From the NCBI GenBank assembly GCA_900320185.1, contig ONRD01000025.1, positions 1-34,374 of the forward strand: DNA of 34,374 nucleotides, in the 5' to 3' direction. Positions 23,335 through 30,715 of this stretch are shown here, in pieces (positions within the stretch are counted from its first letter, which is position 1; each line of letters begins with the position of its first letter). Under the pieces are notes generated by a model. That model searched no databases and was not told the origin of the DNA. It worked only from the letters and a program-made list of their open reading frames with translations. The translations under genes were made by a program, and so were the position numbers. This DNA comes from an uncultured Bacteroidales bacterium. Its GTDB lineage: Bacteria; Bacteroidota; Bacteroidia; Bacteroidales; UBA932.

Positions 23335-25642
23335 CGTTCCATGCCTTGCGCGACGTCCAGTCACGTGCCGGGGCACTCCAGAACGGGTCGTCGGCGGGAA
23401 GCCCGAGCGGCAGGAAAGCAGCACAGCAGAGGTAGAGGCTGCCGGTGTTGATGTAGGTCTCTCCCATCCTGGACTGACGGCCGGCGTAGCCGACGCGCAG
23501 CCAACCGTCAGGGTCGAAGGTCCCGGGGGCCGCCAGCTGCCTTTCGATCACTGCAGTGAGGGCGCAACGCACCTGTGCGGGACTCAGGTCTTCGGGAAGT
23601 ATGTGAAGCAGGGCGGCATCGGCCAGGGCGTGGAAGGAGCCGAACCTGTAGGTGATCGACCGTCCGATGACCGGGTAGGTCCCTTCCGGGGATATCATCC
23701 TTTCCAGTTCTGCTGCGAACCGTGAGTGCCTCTTCGCCTGGACCTCCAGGAAGCCTCCGTCGTCGATTCCGTGCTTCCTCATTATGCAGAGGACTTCGGT
23801 CAGCATCGGGTGGATGACCAGGCTGTTGTAGTAGTCCAGGTGCATGTCGTTCCCGTCGCCGTACCAGCCGTCTCCCTTGTACCAGTTGTCGCGGAAGCGC
23901 TTCACGCCGTAAAGGAGCCTTTCGGGATCATATTCCCCGGCGAACTCCAGGATGGCGGCTTCGACGGTCGAGGCGAACAGGAGCCAGTTGCTTTCGGGTG
24001 CCTTGATCTCGCGGGAGCGTTTCCACTCCTTGATGAACCTGTCCCTGGTCTTCCTGTCAAGCTTTTTCCAGATGGAGGGAGCCCTGAGGAGCCCTTCCGC
24101 GAGGAAGGCCGCGTCCACCAGCGGCTGGCCCCCATGTTCGCCGCCGAAAACCAGATAGTCGGGGGAGGAGGGGTCTACGGCGTTCTTCAACCCTTTCACC
24201 GTCAGGTCGATGAAGCGTGCCCTGAGGCGCCCCTCCTCGGTGTCGTCGGCTCCAAGTTCCAGCCAGGGGGCTATACCGCAGACAGTACGCCCAACCGCTT
24301 CAAGGTAGGAGACGCTTCTGTGGTAAGGATTGGAGTTGAGGGTTTCGTAGGGCATGTTCTTCTTCAGCGTCCCCGCGGCCAGGTTCTCGATGACGGGCGA
24401 GGCGGTCTTGACCAGCGCATCCACCCAGGCCTTCCTGTCGGCCGCGCCGTCACTGCGTTCCAGAAGTTTCTTCAGCCTTATGAGCGCTTCAAGGTAGTAG
24501 TAGTCGCAGTAGGTGAGCGGAACGTCGACTTCCGCCTTGGCGGGGAAATGGCCGACTCCATGCTTGATTATGAAGCCTCCCTGTTCTCCGGGAGCGGCCA
24601 GGTACTCCGGTGAACTCAGGGTGCGGAGCTGCCGGATTGCGAGGTCCAGCCAGGCGGCCGATTCATTCCCGGGATCGAGCTGGCTCAGTTCGATGAAGGC
24701 TGACGCCATGATAGCCGCGGCTGATGCATCCCTGAGGGCGGTCCCGGGAGCGCCAGGGGCATTGAAATCCCAGCAAGGGACCTTGTCCTCCGGGAGGTTG
24801 GGGTGGTCCTTTATGAAGCGCCCGATCTTCCTTGCCTGCTCGAGGAAGTTCCTGTCAAGGGTCTCGCGGTACATCATGGTGTAGCCGTAGAGCCCCCAGG
24901 CCTGGCCGCGCGCCCATGCGCTGTCGTCCGAATATCCCTGCGCCGTGTTCTTGGCATGCGGCTGCCCTGTCGCAGGGTCGTAGGAGACCACGTGCCAGGT
25001 GGAGTTGTCCGCCCGGAAATGGTTCTTTATGGTGGTGTAGGCATGTGTGATGGCCGCCAGTTCGTAGCCTCGCTCCGAGAAAGTCTGTGCGCAGAAGCAG
25101 AGCATTTCCAGGTTCATCATGTTGTCGATGATGACGGGATACTTCCACCGGCTGTTCTCGTTCCATGACTTCATCACGCCGATCTTGTGGTTCCATCTGG
25201 TCATTAGGCTGTCCGTGCCTTCGTGGATGACTTCCAGGTAGTGGGGATCACCGGTGATCCTGTAGCCCTGGCCGAAGCTGGACATGAGCATGAAGCCGAG
25301 GTCGTGGGTGTTGGTAAGCTTCTTCGCCGGTTCGACCCTGCGGGTGTACTCTTTCGCATATTCAAGGAACTTCTCCTGCCCGGTCTGTTCGTACAGCATC
25401 CAAAGCACGCCGGGGAAGAATCCCGACACCCATCCCGAATATGTGGTCAGTTTAAGTTCTCCGTCTTCCCAGGTCCTGGGCAGCGCCGTCGGGTTCCCCA
25501 GCATGCTTTCAGCCAGGATTTCGGACTGTCCGGCGGCCCTTGTGATGCCGCGCTCGATCATTGATTCGAGGGATTCCTGGGCCATAAGGCAGGCCGTTGC
25601 GAGCAGGATGCCGCTGATAGCGGCGGCTATTCTTTTGTTCAT
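23303..25642 (-). CDS. Exported GH88 (unsaturated glucuronyl hydrolase)-DUF2264 fusion
   Basis: 779 residues with a signal peptide (MNKRIAAAISGILLATACLMA). Residues about 25-390 are a GH88/GH105-type (alpha/alpha)6 barrel. Asp114 (NTHDLGFM) and Asp173 (IIDNMMNLEML) are in the catalytic positions, and SDDSAWARGQAWGLYGYTMMY is a strong signature. Residues about 405-779 are DUF2264-like (NPYHRSVSYLEAVGRTVCGIAPWLELG, GGEHGGQPLVDAAFLAEGLLR, GWYGDGNDMHLDYYNSLVIHPML). GH88 removes unsaturated uronic acids left by lyases; DUF2264 is also an (alpha/alpha)6-like putative glycan enzyme. The two are normally separate proteins. It is first in the three-gene cluster. Confidence 0.87.
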   Translation of the reverse strand: MNKRIAAAISGILLATACLMAQESLESMIERGITRAAGQSEILAESMLGNPTALPRTWEDGELKLTTYSGWVSGFFPGVLWMLYEQTGQEKFLEYAKEYTRRVEPAKKLTNTHDLGFMLMSSFGQGYRITGDPHYLEVIHEGTDSLMTRWNHKIGVMKSWNENSRWKYPVIIDNMMNLEMLCFCAQTFSERGYELAAITHAYTTIKNHFRADNSTWHVVSYDPATGQPHAKNTAQGYSDDSAWARGQAWGLYGYTMMYRETLDRNFLEQARKIGRFIKDHPNLPEDKVPCWDFNAPGAPGTALRDASAAAIMASAFIELSQLDPGNESAAWLDLAIRQLRTLSSPEYLAAPGEQGGFIIKHGVGHFPAKAEVDVPLTYCDYYYLEALIRLKKLLERSDGAADRKAWVDALVKTASPVIENLAAGTLKKNMPYETLNSNPYHRSVSYLEAVGRTVCGIAPWLELGADDTEEGRLRARFIDLTVKGLKNAVDPSSPDYLVFGGEHGGQPLVDAAFLAEGLLRAPSIWKKLDRKTRDRFIKEWKRSREIKAPESNWLLFASTVEAAILEFAGEYDPERLLYGVKRFRDNWYKGDGWYGDGNDMHLDYYNSLVIHPMLTEVLCIMRKHGIDDGGFLEVQAKRHSRFAAELERMISPEGTYPVIGRSITYRFGSFHALADAALLHILPEDLSPAQVRCALTAVIERQLAAPGTFDPDGWLRVGYAGRQSRMGETYINTGSLYLCCAAFLPLGLPADDPFWSAPARDWTSRKAWNGVDVGADHCI

Positions 25643-25727
25643 TCTCTGATATGTGTTTTGTTCCTTCGTAGTGATGAGAGTGTCTATGTCCGTCCGTCAT
25701 GGGGTTTTTGGACCTCCCTAGCCGCTG

Positions 25728-25803
25728 CGGTGTCTTTGCCGAGCTGCTGTGCCTTTGCCGCGGTGCGGAGCCTTTGCTGCGCTGCGGAGTCTTTGCCGAG
25801 CTG
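25728..25803. repeat. Four tandem 19-bp repeats
   Basis: Units begin at 25728, 25747, 25766 and 25785 around a core CTTTGC(C/T)G. They lie in the divergent gap between the GH88-DUF2264 gene and the Na/Pi-wHTH gene (25643-25956). Apart from the promoter at 25909 I see nothing else there. Confidence 0.8.
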
Positions 25804-25908
25804 CTGCCGGTCACCGTCGAACGGCCTCCATTCCCTCAAATATAGTGTTTTTTAGTGAAAGGAAAGCATTTTGAGGGGCAAGCTCTTGCCTGAAAGACTG
25901 ATTTAGGC

Positions 25909-25916
25909 TATTTTTG
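25909..25916 (+). promoter_or_regulatory. -7 box of the Na/Pi-wHTH gene
   Basis: TATTTTTG fits TAnnTTTG. It ends 1 bp before ATG 25918, which therefore cannot be within the transcript's translated part; the start at 25957 is preferred. Confidence 0.6.
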
Positions 25917-25956
25917 CATGAGTGTTTTTCCGGACTGGAAAATTGGTTACATATCT

Positions 25957-27927
25957 ATGCTTATTGCCCTTAAACTACTAGGATCCATCGCCTTGCTCAT
26001 TTACGGCATGAAGGTGATGAGCGAAGCCCTCCAGAAGATGGCGGGTCCGCAGTTGCGCCACCTCCTGGGTGCCATGACAACCAACCGCTTTTCCGGAGTG
26101 GCTACCGGAGCCCTCGTGACGGTGGCGGTGCAGTCGTCGGCTGCTACGACGGTCATGACCGTGTCATTCGTGAATGCCGCCCTGCTCACCCTTGCACAGG
26201 CAATCTCCATCATCATGGGCGCCAACATAGGTACGACCATCAGCGCATGGATCATGTCTGCGGGGTTCTCCTTCAACATAGCGACCATGGTCTGGCCGGC
26301 GTTCCTTGTCGGAATCATCCTGATCCAGCTCGGCAAGCACCGCTATGTAGGCGATTTCCTTTTCGGACTTGCCTTCCTCCTTTTCGCCCTGGCGATGCTC
26401 AAGGAAGCCGGCGGCGAGATGGACCTGGCCGGCAACCAGAAGGTAGTCGATTTCTTCGCGAGCTTCAAGACAAACTACGGCACCATCCTGCTCTTCCTAC
26501 TCATAGGTTCCGTCCTGACTGCGATGGTCCAGAGTTCCGCGGCGCTGATGGCCATCACGATGGTGCTCTGCTCTACGGGAGCCATAACCATCTACCAGGG
26601 CATCGCACTGGTCATGGGTGAGAACATCGGTACCACCCTTACCGCCAACTTCGCTGCACTAGGAGCCAGCACCCAGGCCCGCCGGGCTGCACTTGCCCAC
26701 TTGGTATTCAATGTCTTCGGTGTCATCTGGGTCCTCATACTCTTTTTCCCCTTCGTCAGGATGGTCTGTTCTTTCGTCGGGCTTGACCCTTCGGCAGAAT
26801 CCCAGGACCCCACACGGCTCTCCTTTGCGCTGGCTGCCTTCCACACGTCTTTCAATGTGATCAACACGGCCATCCTCATATGGTTCATTCCTCAGATCGA
26901 GAAGATAGTCTGCGGCCTCATCCAGCCTAAGAAGAGCGACACGGAGGATGAATTCAGGCTCCAGTACATCCGCGCCGGTATCATGAAGACCCCGGAAATC
27001 TCCGTCCTCCAGGCGCAGAAAGAAATAGTCGTGTTCGGAGAGCGGATGGAGAAGATGTATTCCCTCCTGAAGGAACTCTTCTATGCCAAGGATGACGAGT
27101 CGTTCCAGAAACTGTTCGACAGGATCCAGCATTTCGAGGAGATGAGCGACAAGATGGAGAACGAGATCGGCCGTTACCTCGGTGAGGTCGCGGATTCGCA
27201 TCTTTCGGACGAGACCAAGCTGAAGATACGCTCGATGCTGCGCCAGATCGGCGAGCTGGAGAGTATCGGAGACAGTTTCTTCAACCTGGCCCGTATCCTA
27301 AGGCGCGGGCGGGAGTACAAGATTGAATATACCCCCGAACAGGTCGAGGGCGGAAAGGAAATGTACTCCTTGGTGTCGGAGGCTCTCCATCAGATGAACG
27401 TGGTCCTTTCGGTAAGGAAGGAAGAAGCCCGTCTCTCAGTCTCCGAAGGGATTGAGTCCCGGATCAACGAGTGCCGCAACATGTGGCGCAGGCGCAACGT
27501 CGAGAACGTGGACAACCATGTCTACGGCTATGACAACGGGACCGTGTTCATGGACCTCATCAATGAGTGCGAAAAGACCGGAGACTACATAATCAATGTT
27601 GTCGAGGCTCGTCTCGGAGCTCCCAGGAACGGTGTCCGCGTGAGGGGGATCCAGCTGGATTCCGATGCGAGGACCGTTTCCGTGGACAATTCGCCCGTCC
27701 AGTTCACCAGGGTCGAGTTCGACCTGCTGAAGCTCCTGCTGGAAAATCCCGGAAAGGTTTTCTCCGGAGAGGAACTCCTGCAGTCAGTGAAGTTTGACGA
27801 CGAGTCTGCTACCGTCCGTTCGGTAGATGCCGCCATCGGCAGGATACGCCGCAAGATCGGGCAATATGCCTCATTGCTGGTGACCCGCCCTGATTCCGGC
27901 TACTGCTGCGTGGAGGACCAGGAATAA
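25957..27927 (+). CDS. Na+/phosphate cotransporter-PhoU-winged-helix fusion (candidate membrane-bound regulator)
   Basis: 656 residues from ATG 25957; a reading from 25918 is 13 residues longer but starts next to the promoter box. The NptA core has QSSAATTVMTVSFVNA and QSSAALMAITMV with GANIGTTISAW and GENIGTTLTANF. A PhoU-like helical part follows, up to about residue 560 (RQIGELESIGDSFFNLARI, NECEKTGDYIINVVEA). The last 95 residues (27641-27924) are an OmpR/PhoB-type DNA-binding domain. Its features are a beta-strand lead IQLDSDARTVSVDN, FTRVEFDLLKLLLENPGKVFSGEELL, the recognition helix VRSVDAAIGRIRRKIG, and the wing TRPDSGYCC. No receiver domain or stop separates them. It may sense phosphate flux and bind DNA from the membrane; this is inference. 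Transport itself is well supported. Confidence 0.9.
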   Translation: MLIALKLLGSIALLIYGMKVMSEALQKMAGPQLRHLLGAMTTNRFSGVATGALVTVAVQSSAATTVMTVSFVNAALLTLAQAISIIMGANIGTTISAWIMSAGFSFNIATMVWPAFLVGIILIQLGKHRYVGDFLFGLAFLLFALAMLKEAGGEMDLAGNQKVVDFFASFKTNYGTILLFLLIGSVLTAMVQSSAALMAITMVLCSTGAITIYQGIALVMGENIGTTLTANFAALGASTQARRAALAHLVFNVFGVIWVLILFFPFVRMVCSFVGLDPSAESQDPTRLSFALAAFHTSFNVINTAILIWFIPQIEKIVCGLIQPKKSDTEDEFRLQYIRAGIMKTPEISVLQAQKEIVVFGERMEKMYSLLKELFYAKDDESFQKLFDRIQHFEEMSDKMENEIGRYLGEVADSHLSDETKLKIRSMLRQIGELESIGDSFFNLARILRRGREYKIEYTPEQVEGGKEMYSLVSEALHQMNVVLSVRKEEARLSVSEGIESRINECRNMWRRRNVENVDNHVYGYDNGTVFMDLINECEKTGDYIINVVEARLGAPRNGVRVRGIQLDSDARTVSVDNSPVQFTRVEFDLLKLLLENPGKVFSGEELLQSVKFDDESATVRSVDAAIGRIRRKIGQYASLLVTRPDSGYCCVEDQE

Positions 27928-27963
27928 CCGGCCAGCCTGCTGGCCCGCTACACACTCGCCAGA

Positions 27964-28011
27964 GCTTTTCCCTGCACCTTCACCATTGCTTTTCCCTGCA
28001 CCTTCACCATT
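27964..28011. repeat. Two perfect 24-bp tandem repeats
   Basis: GCTTTTCCCTGCACCTTCAC plus CATT occurs at 27964-27987 and again at 27988-28011, with a partial third start (GCTTTTGCCCC). Intergenic. Confidence 0.85.
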
Positions 28012-28043
28012 GCTTTTGCCCCATCCTCCCATTTGGAGCCCAA

Positions 28044-28078
28044 GCCATCCACGCTGAGGGCCTGTTTTTGTGGATGGC
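28044..28078. repeat. 9-bp inverted repeat with T-rich loop
   Basis: GCCATCCAC at 28044-28052 and GTGGATGGC at 28070-28078, 17-base loop ending in five T. It is about 120 bp after the Na/Pi-wHTH stop and may be its terminator, although the T run lies in the loop. Confidence 0.4.
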
Positions 28079-28243
28079 CCCCGTCGGAAGCTCGAGCCTT
28101 CCACGCTGGTACCGCAATAAAATAGTCACGAAAACGTTGTATTTCCACAACATCATCGTAAACCTATATCAGGACAATCTACTCCTAACTCTTCAACTAG
28201 CAAATCCGATGAGCCTATCTCAGGATAAAACTGAACCCTTCGG

Positions 28244-28415
28244 TTTTCAAATAGCTAACACGCTTGGTTTTTATTATGCTCTGTAAATCAATGTGTTAGG
28301 TTTTGATGGCGTGTTAAGTGGACGTTTTTTGGGGGTACCTTAACACGCCGCCGTTTTGTAATATATTAATAATGAGGATCTTATCTTTTTTTAGAGCGTG
28401 TTAGCTATTTGAAAA
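28244..28415. repeat. AT-rich element with nested inverted repeats
   Basis: A perfect 21-bp inverted repeat (28244-28264 against 28395-28415, core CAAATAGCTAACACGC) encloses a second perfect 11-bp one (GGCGTGTTAAG at 28308-28318 against CTTAACACGCC at 28339-28349). The octamer-like GTGTTA word occurs five times in 170 bp, in both orientations. The segment and its left flank from about 28110 are far more AT-rich than the surroundings. No convincing gene. It could be a MITE-like insertion, a cluster of regulator sites or the end of a lost element. Confidence 0.75.
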
Positions 28416-28422
28416 AGACTAT

Positions 28423-28546
28423 CCGTGCGATAGCCGATGGTCCCAAACCGTACGATCGTCAATGGTCCCATACCGCACGATGGTATATGGCCCATGCCGT
28501 ATGATGGTAGATAATCCCATGCCGTATGATGGTAGATAATCCCATG
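28423..28546. repeat. Five tandem 25-bp repeats (CCGTatGATgGT...CCCATG)
   Basis: Units begin at 28423, 28448, 28473, 28497 and 28522. The last two are identical and the first ones increasingly diverged, so the array grew by recent duplication at its right end. There are no spacers. It adjoins the inverted-repeat element. Confidence 0.85.
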
Positions 28547-28564
28547 CAGGAAGATAGATTAGTT

Positions 28565-28612
28565 GTACCCGCAAGCGAAGTGAGGGGGAGCGGAGCGAAC
28601 TGTTTGCGGGTG
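28565..28612 (-). repeat. Dispersed palindromic element, partial copy R4
   Basis: Read on the minus strand it contains CGCTCCGCTCC...CTTCGCTTGCGGGTAC, matching the middle of R1 with a deletion. It has its own flanking pair ACCCGCAA (28567-28574) and TTGCGGGT (28604-28611). Confidence 0.6.
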
Positions 28613-28691
28613 GACTGATTGAAAGTTTGCGTGTGGACCGTGCTGGCAGGCATGGGATGGCTACTGTGGATTTATGCATGGGTCGTAAGCG

Positions 28692-28793
28692 GTGTTGTCC
28701 TGAGGACCCTGGCCACCCGCGGCCGTAAGCGGGAGGCACCACGCCGTCAGGCGTGGGGGGATGGAGCGAAGCGGAAGGTCCGAAGGACAACAC
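28692..28793 (-). repeat. Dispersed palindromic element, copy R3
   Basis: On the minus strand it begins GTGTTGTCC (28785-28793) and ends GGACAACAC (28692-28700), a 9-bp terminal inverted repeat. 28692-28733 is identical to 20317-20358 on the other strand. 28755-28788 matches 20261-20294 with one mismatch. The variable hairpin is CCACGCC-TGAC-GGCGTGG, so the stem is kept while its sequence differs from R1 and R2. Confidence 0.85.
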
Positions 28794-28798
28794 CGATT

Positions 28799-28854
28799 AC
28801 AGCCTATCGACAGCCTATCGACCGGCCCATCGACCAGCCCATCGACAGCCCATC
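28799..28854. repeat. Short 11-12-bp tandem repeats
   Basis: About five units of the form ACAGCC(T/C)ATCG/ACCxGCCCATCG directly beside copy R3. With the arrays to the left, they fill the gene-free stretch 27928-28978. Confidence 0.75.
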
Positions 28855-28907
28855 ACCGACAACCCAACATCCTACAGCCCCAGACAACTATAAAAACAAA
28901 CAACTAT

Positions 28908-28952
28908 AAAAAAAGAGGATGACCTCCAAGTCGACGGACTTGTCAGTCATCC
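28908..28952 (-). terminator. Rho-independent terminator of the redox lipoprotein genes
   Basis: On the minus strand, GGATGAC (28946-28952) pairs with GTCATCC (28917-28923), with an inner AAGTC/GACTT stem. CTCTTTTTTT follows. It lies 27 bp past the rhodanese-flavodoxin stop. Confidence 0.85.
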
Positions 28953-28978
28953 CCATATGTCAGGAATCCTTCCTGCGT

Positions 28979-29830
28979 TTATCGTAGGAGGGACTCGGCC
29001 CAGGCCTTGATATCTTCCTTGGATTCTCCGTTGAGGGTCTTGCCGTCTTTCCAGTCGATCTTGGGATATGCGGCCTTGAAGTCGGCATTGGCCTTCTTGA
29101 GGTCGCTGCCGCCGGAGGTTGCGAAGAAGATGACGGTCTTGCCTTCGAAGCCGTAAGCCTCCACGAAAGTGTTGATGACCGTCGGCGCGGTGTACCACCA
29201 GACAGGGAATCCAATGAATATGGTATCGTAGCTGCCTGCGTCCTCGAGGTCCTTGACTATCTCAGGCCGTGATTCCTTGTCCTTCATCTCGACGCTGCTG
29301 CGTGAGTTCTCGTTCCTCCAGTCCAGGTCGGCGTCGGTGTACTTGACGGCCGGCTTGATCTCGTAGAGTGTGGCTCCGGTCGCTTCCGCCAGGTCAGCGG
29401 CTACGGCAGCCGTGGTCCCGGTGGCTGAGAAATATGCTACAAGGATGCCGTCGCCGTCCTTGGCGATGCCTTTCCCTGCTTCCGTCCACGCGTTGATGCC
29501 TCCGAGCATGTTGAACACCGTGTAGCCAGCCTTGGTGAGCTTCTTTGCGGCCGCAGCGCTCCGTTTGCCGCTCCGGCAGTAGATTGCAAGGGGAGTCTCC
29601 TTTGGATATGCGGCCTCGATCTTCCCGAGGAAGCCGTCTTCCTGGCAGTCGATGTTGGCGGCACCCTTGAGGTGACCTTCTGCATATTCCCCGGCGGTCC
29701 TGACGTCCACCAGGGCGGTCCCTTCTTCAGCTGCCTTCTTTTCGAAGGCGTCGGTGTCGAGGTTGGTGTAAGCCTGCCCTCCGCAGGATAAGAACGCCAT
29801 GAGCGAGGTCGCCATGGCCATGATTTTCAT
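28979..29830 (-). CDS. Exported rhodanese-flavodoxin fusion lipoprotein
   Basis: 283 residues from ATG 29830 (MKIMAMATSLMAFLSC), which gives a clean lipoprotein signal with lipidation at Cys16; ATG 29848 adds six residues. The first domain is a rhodanese: ALVDVRTAGEYAEGHLKGAANID, then active-site CRSGKRS (Cys85) and MLGGINAWTEAGK. The second is a flavodoxin: ILVAYFSATGTTAAVA (FMN phosphate loop), FIGFPVWWYTAPTVINTFVEAYGFEGKTVIFFATSGGS. It should combine sulfur transfer and FMN electron transfer outside the cytosol. The nitroreductase lipoprotein gene is 98-115 bp upstream on the same strand; a 47-bp duplication lies between. Partner proteins are unknown. Confidence 0.86.
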   Translation of the reverse strand: MKIMAMATSLMAFLSCGGQAYTNLDTDAFEKKAAEEGTALVDVRTAGEYAEGHLKGAANIDCQEDGFLGKIEAAYPKETPLAIYCRSGKRSAAAAKKLTKAGYTVFNMLGGINAWTEAGKGIAKDGDGILVAYFSATGTTAAVAADLAEATGATLYEIKPAVKYTDADLDWRNENSRSSVEMKDKESRPEIVKDLEDAGSYDTIFIGFPVWWYTAPTVINTFVEAYGFEGKTVIFFATSGGSDLKKANADFKAAYPKIDWKDGKTLNGESKEDIKAWAESLLR

Positions 29831-29843
29831 CGTTGTCCCTTTT

Positions 29844-29937
29844 TTCATCGTGTTTGTTATTTATGATTCAAATGATTTCGCGTTTCAGATTTCATCGTGT
29901 TTGTTATTTATGGTTCAAATGATTCAGCGTTTCAGAG
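29844..29937. repeat. Two 47-bp tandem repeats between the redox lipoprotein genes
   Basis: Copies span 29844-29890 and 29891-29937, nearly identical. The left copy includes the upstream ATG (29848) of the rhodanese-flavodoxin gene, so the duplication created two equivalent start contexts. The right one leads only into a 12-codon frame. Confidence 0.75.
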
Positions 29938-29945
29938 CTTCCAGG

Positions 29946-30587
29946 TCAGTCGACGAACTTGATCTTCCCAAGGTCCCTGGGCTTGGCTTCCGGCTCTTCG
30001 TCCGGATAGCCGATCCCTACGACTATGCGGAGTTTATAGCCGTCGCTGAAACCAAGCTTGTCCAGATAGGTGGCGGCAGCGGGATTGTTCGCAAGGACGG
30101 CGGCCGGACCTCCCATCACCACCGTACCGAGGCCGAGAGATTCCGCCGCCAGGCAGATATTCTCGCAGAGCAGCCCGACGTTGATCAGGTTCATCCCCGA
30201 CCGGTCGTCCGGGCAGGCCACCGCTATGGCTGCGGTAGCATTGCGGAACGCGTTGCGGAACCCGGGTTCATCTTCTTTCACCATCATGGGCATGGCCTCT
30301 TTCATCACCGCGGTCACCCCGTCGAAATATTCCTTGGAGTCGATGATGCGGAGCTCCCATTCCTGCCTGTTCATGGCATTGGGTGCATTCACGCCGCATT
30401 CCGCTATCTTCTGGAGCAGGTCCCTTGGGACTGCCTGGTCCGTGTACCGGCGCACCGACCTGCGCGCCATGATGTTCTCGATGACGGGATTCTCCTGCCC
30501 GGTGCCGGTATCGACGGCCTTGTCGCAGCAACCGGCTGCAAGGAATATGATTGCAAATGCTGCAAGCACGTTGATGGTTGTTTTCAT
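29946..30587 (-). CDS. Exported nitroreductase-family lipoprotein
   Basis: 213 residues. MKTTINVLAAFAIIFLAAGC is a lipoprotein signal with Cys20 lipidated. ENIMARRSVRRYTDQAVPRDLLQKIAECGVNAPNAMNRQEWELRII is the FMN-binding start of the nitroreductase fold. NLINVGLLCENICLAAESLGLGTVVMGG is the long central helix, and KLRIVVGIGYPDEEP the last strand. Nitroreductases are normally cytosolic and use NAD(P)H, which is absent outside. An exported one must take electrons from elsewhere, plausibly from the flavodoxin lipoprotein encoded next. The gene lies divergent from the nuclease gene. No perfect promoter box is seen. Confidence 0.84.
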   Translation of the reverse strand: MKTTINVLAAFAIIFLAAGCCDKAVDTGTGQENPVIENIMARRSVRRYTDQAVPRDLLQKIAECGVNAPNAMNRQEWELRIIDSKEYFDGVTAVMKEAMPMMVKEDEPGFRNAFRNATAAIAVACPDDRSGMNLINVGLLCENICLAAESLGLGTVVMGGPAAVLANNPAAATYLDKLGFSDGYKLRIVVGIGYPDEEPEAKPRDLGKIKFVD

Positions 30588-30665
30588 GTCTGTTGGTGGT
30601 TTTAAGGGCGTGTGTTTACTAAACGTGCAATTTACTCATTTTCTCCCTTTCTGCAAATTTTGGAG

Positions 30666-30673
30666 TATATTTG
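30666..30673 (+). promoter_or_regulatory. -7 box of the nuclease gene
   Basis: TATATTTG lies 42 bp before ATG 30716 and excludes any start upstream of it. Confidence 0.7.
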
Positions 30674-30715
30674 CAGGAGACCCTCACGCGAGCAGAGTTC
30701 AGTTTTGCCTCCATC

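Noticed and set aside
25918-25956. An earlier start (ATG 25918) for the Na/Pi-wHTH gene
   Set aside because: It lies 1 bp after the -7 box, before the expected transcription start; ATG 25957 begins at the first membrane helix.
28068-28286. A 72-residue plus-strand gene in the AT-rich island
   Set aside because: Low-complexity translation without motif or promoter, running into the inverted-repeat element.
28244-28415. An integron attC site
   Set aside because: GTTAGGT resembles an R-site core, but the matching RYYYAAC core and the L-site spacing are absent, and no integrase is seen.
28423-28546. A CRISPR array
   Set aside because: The 25-bp units are directly adjacent without spacers, diverge gradually, and no cas gene is present. 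It is a plain tandem repeat.
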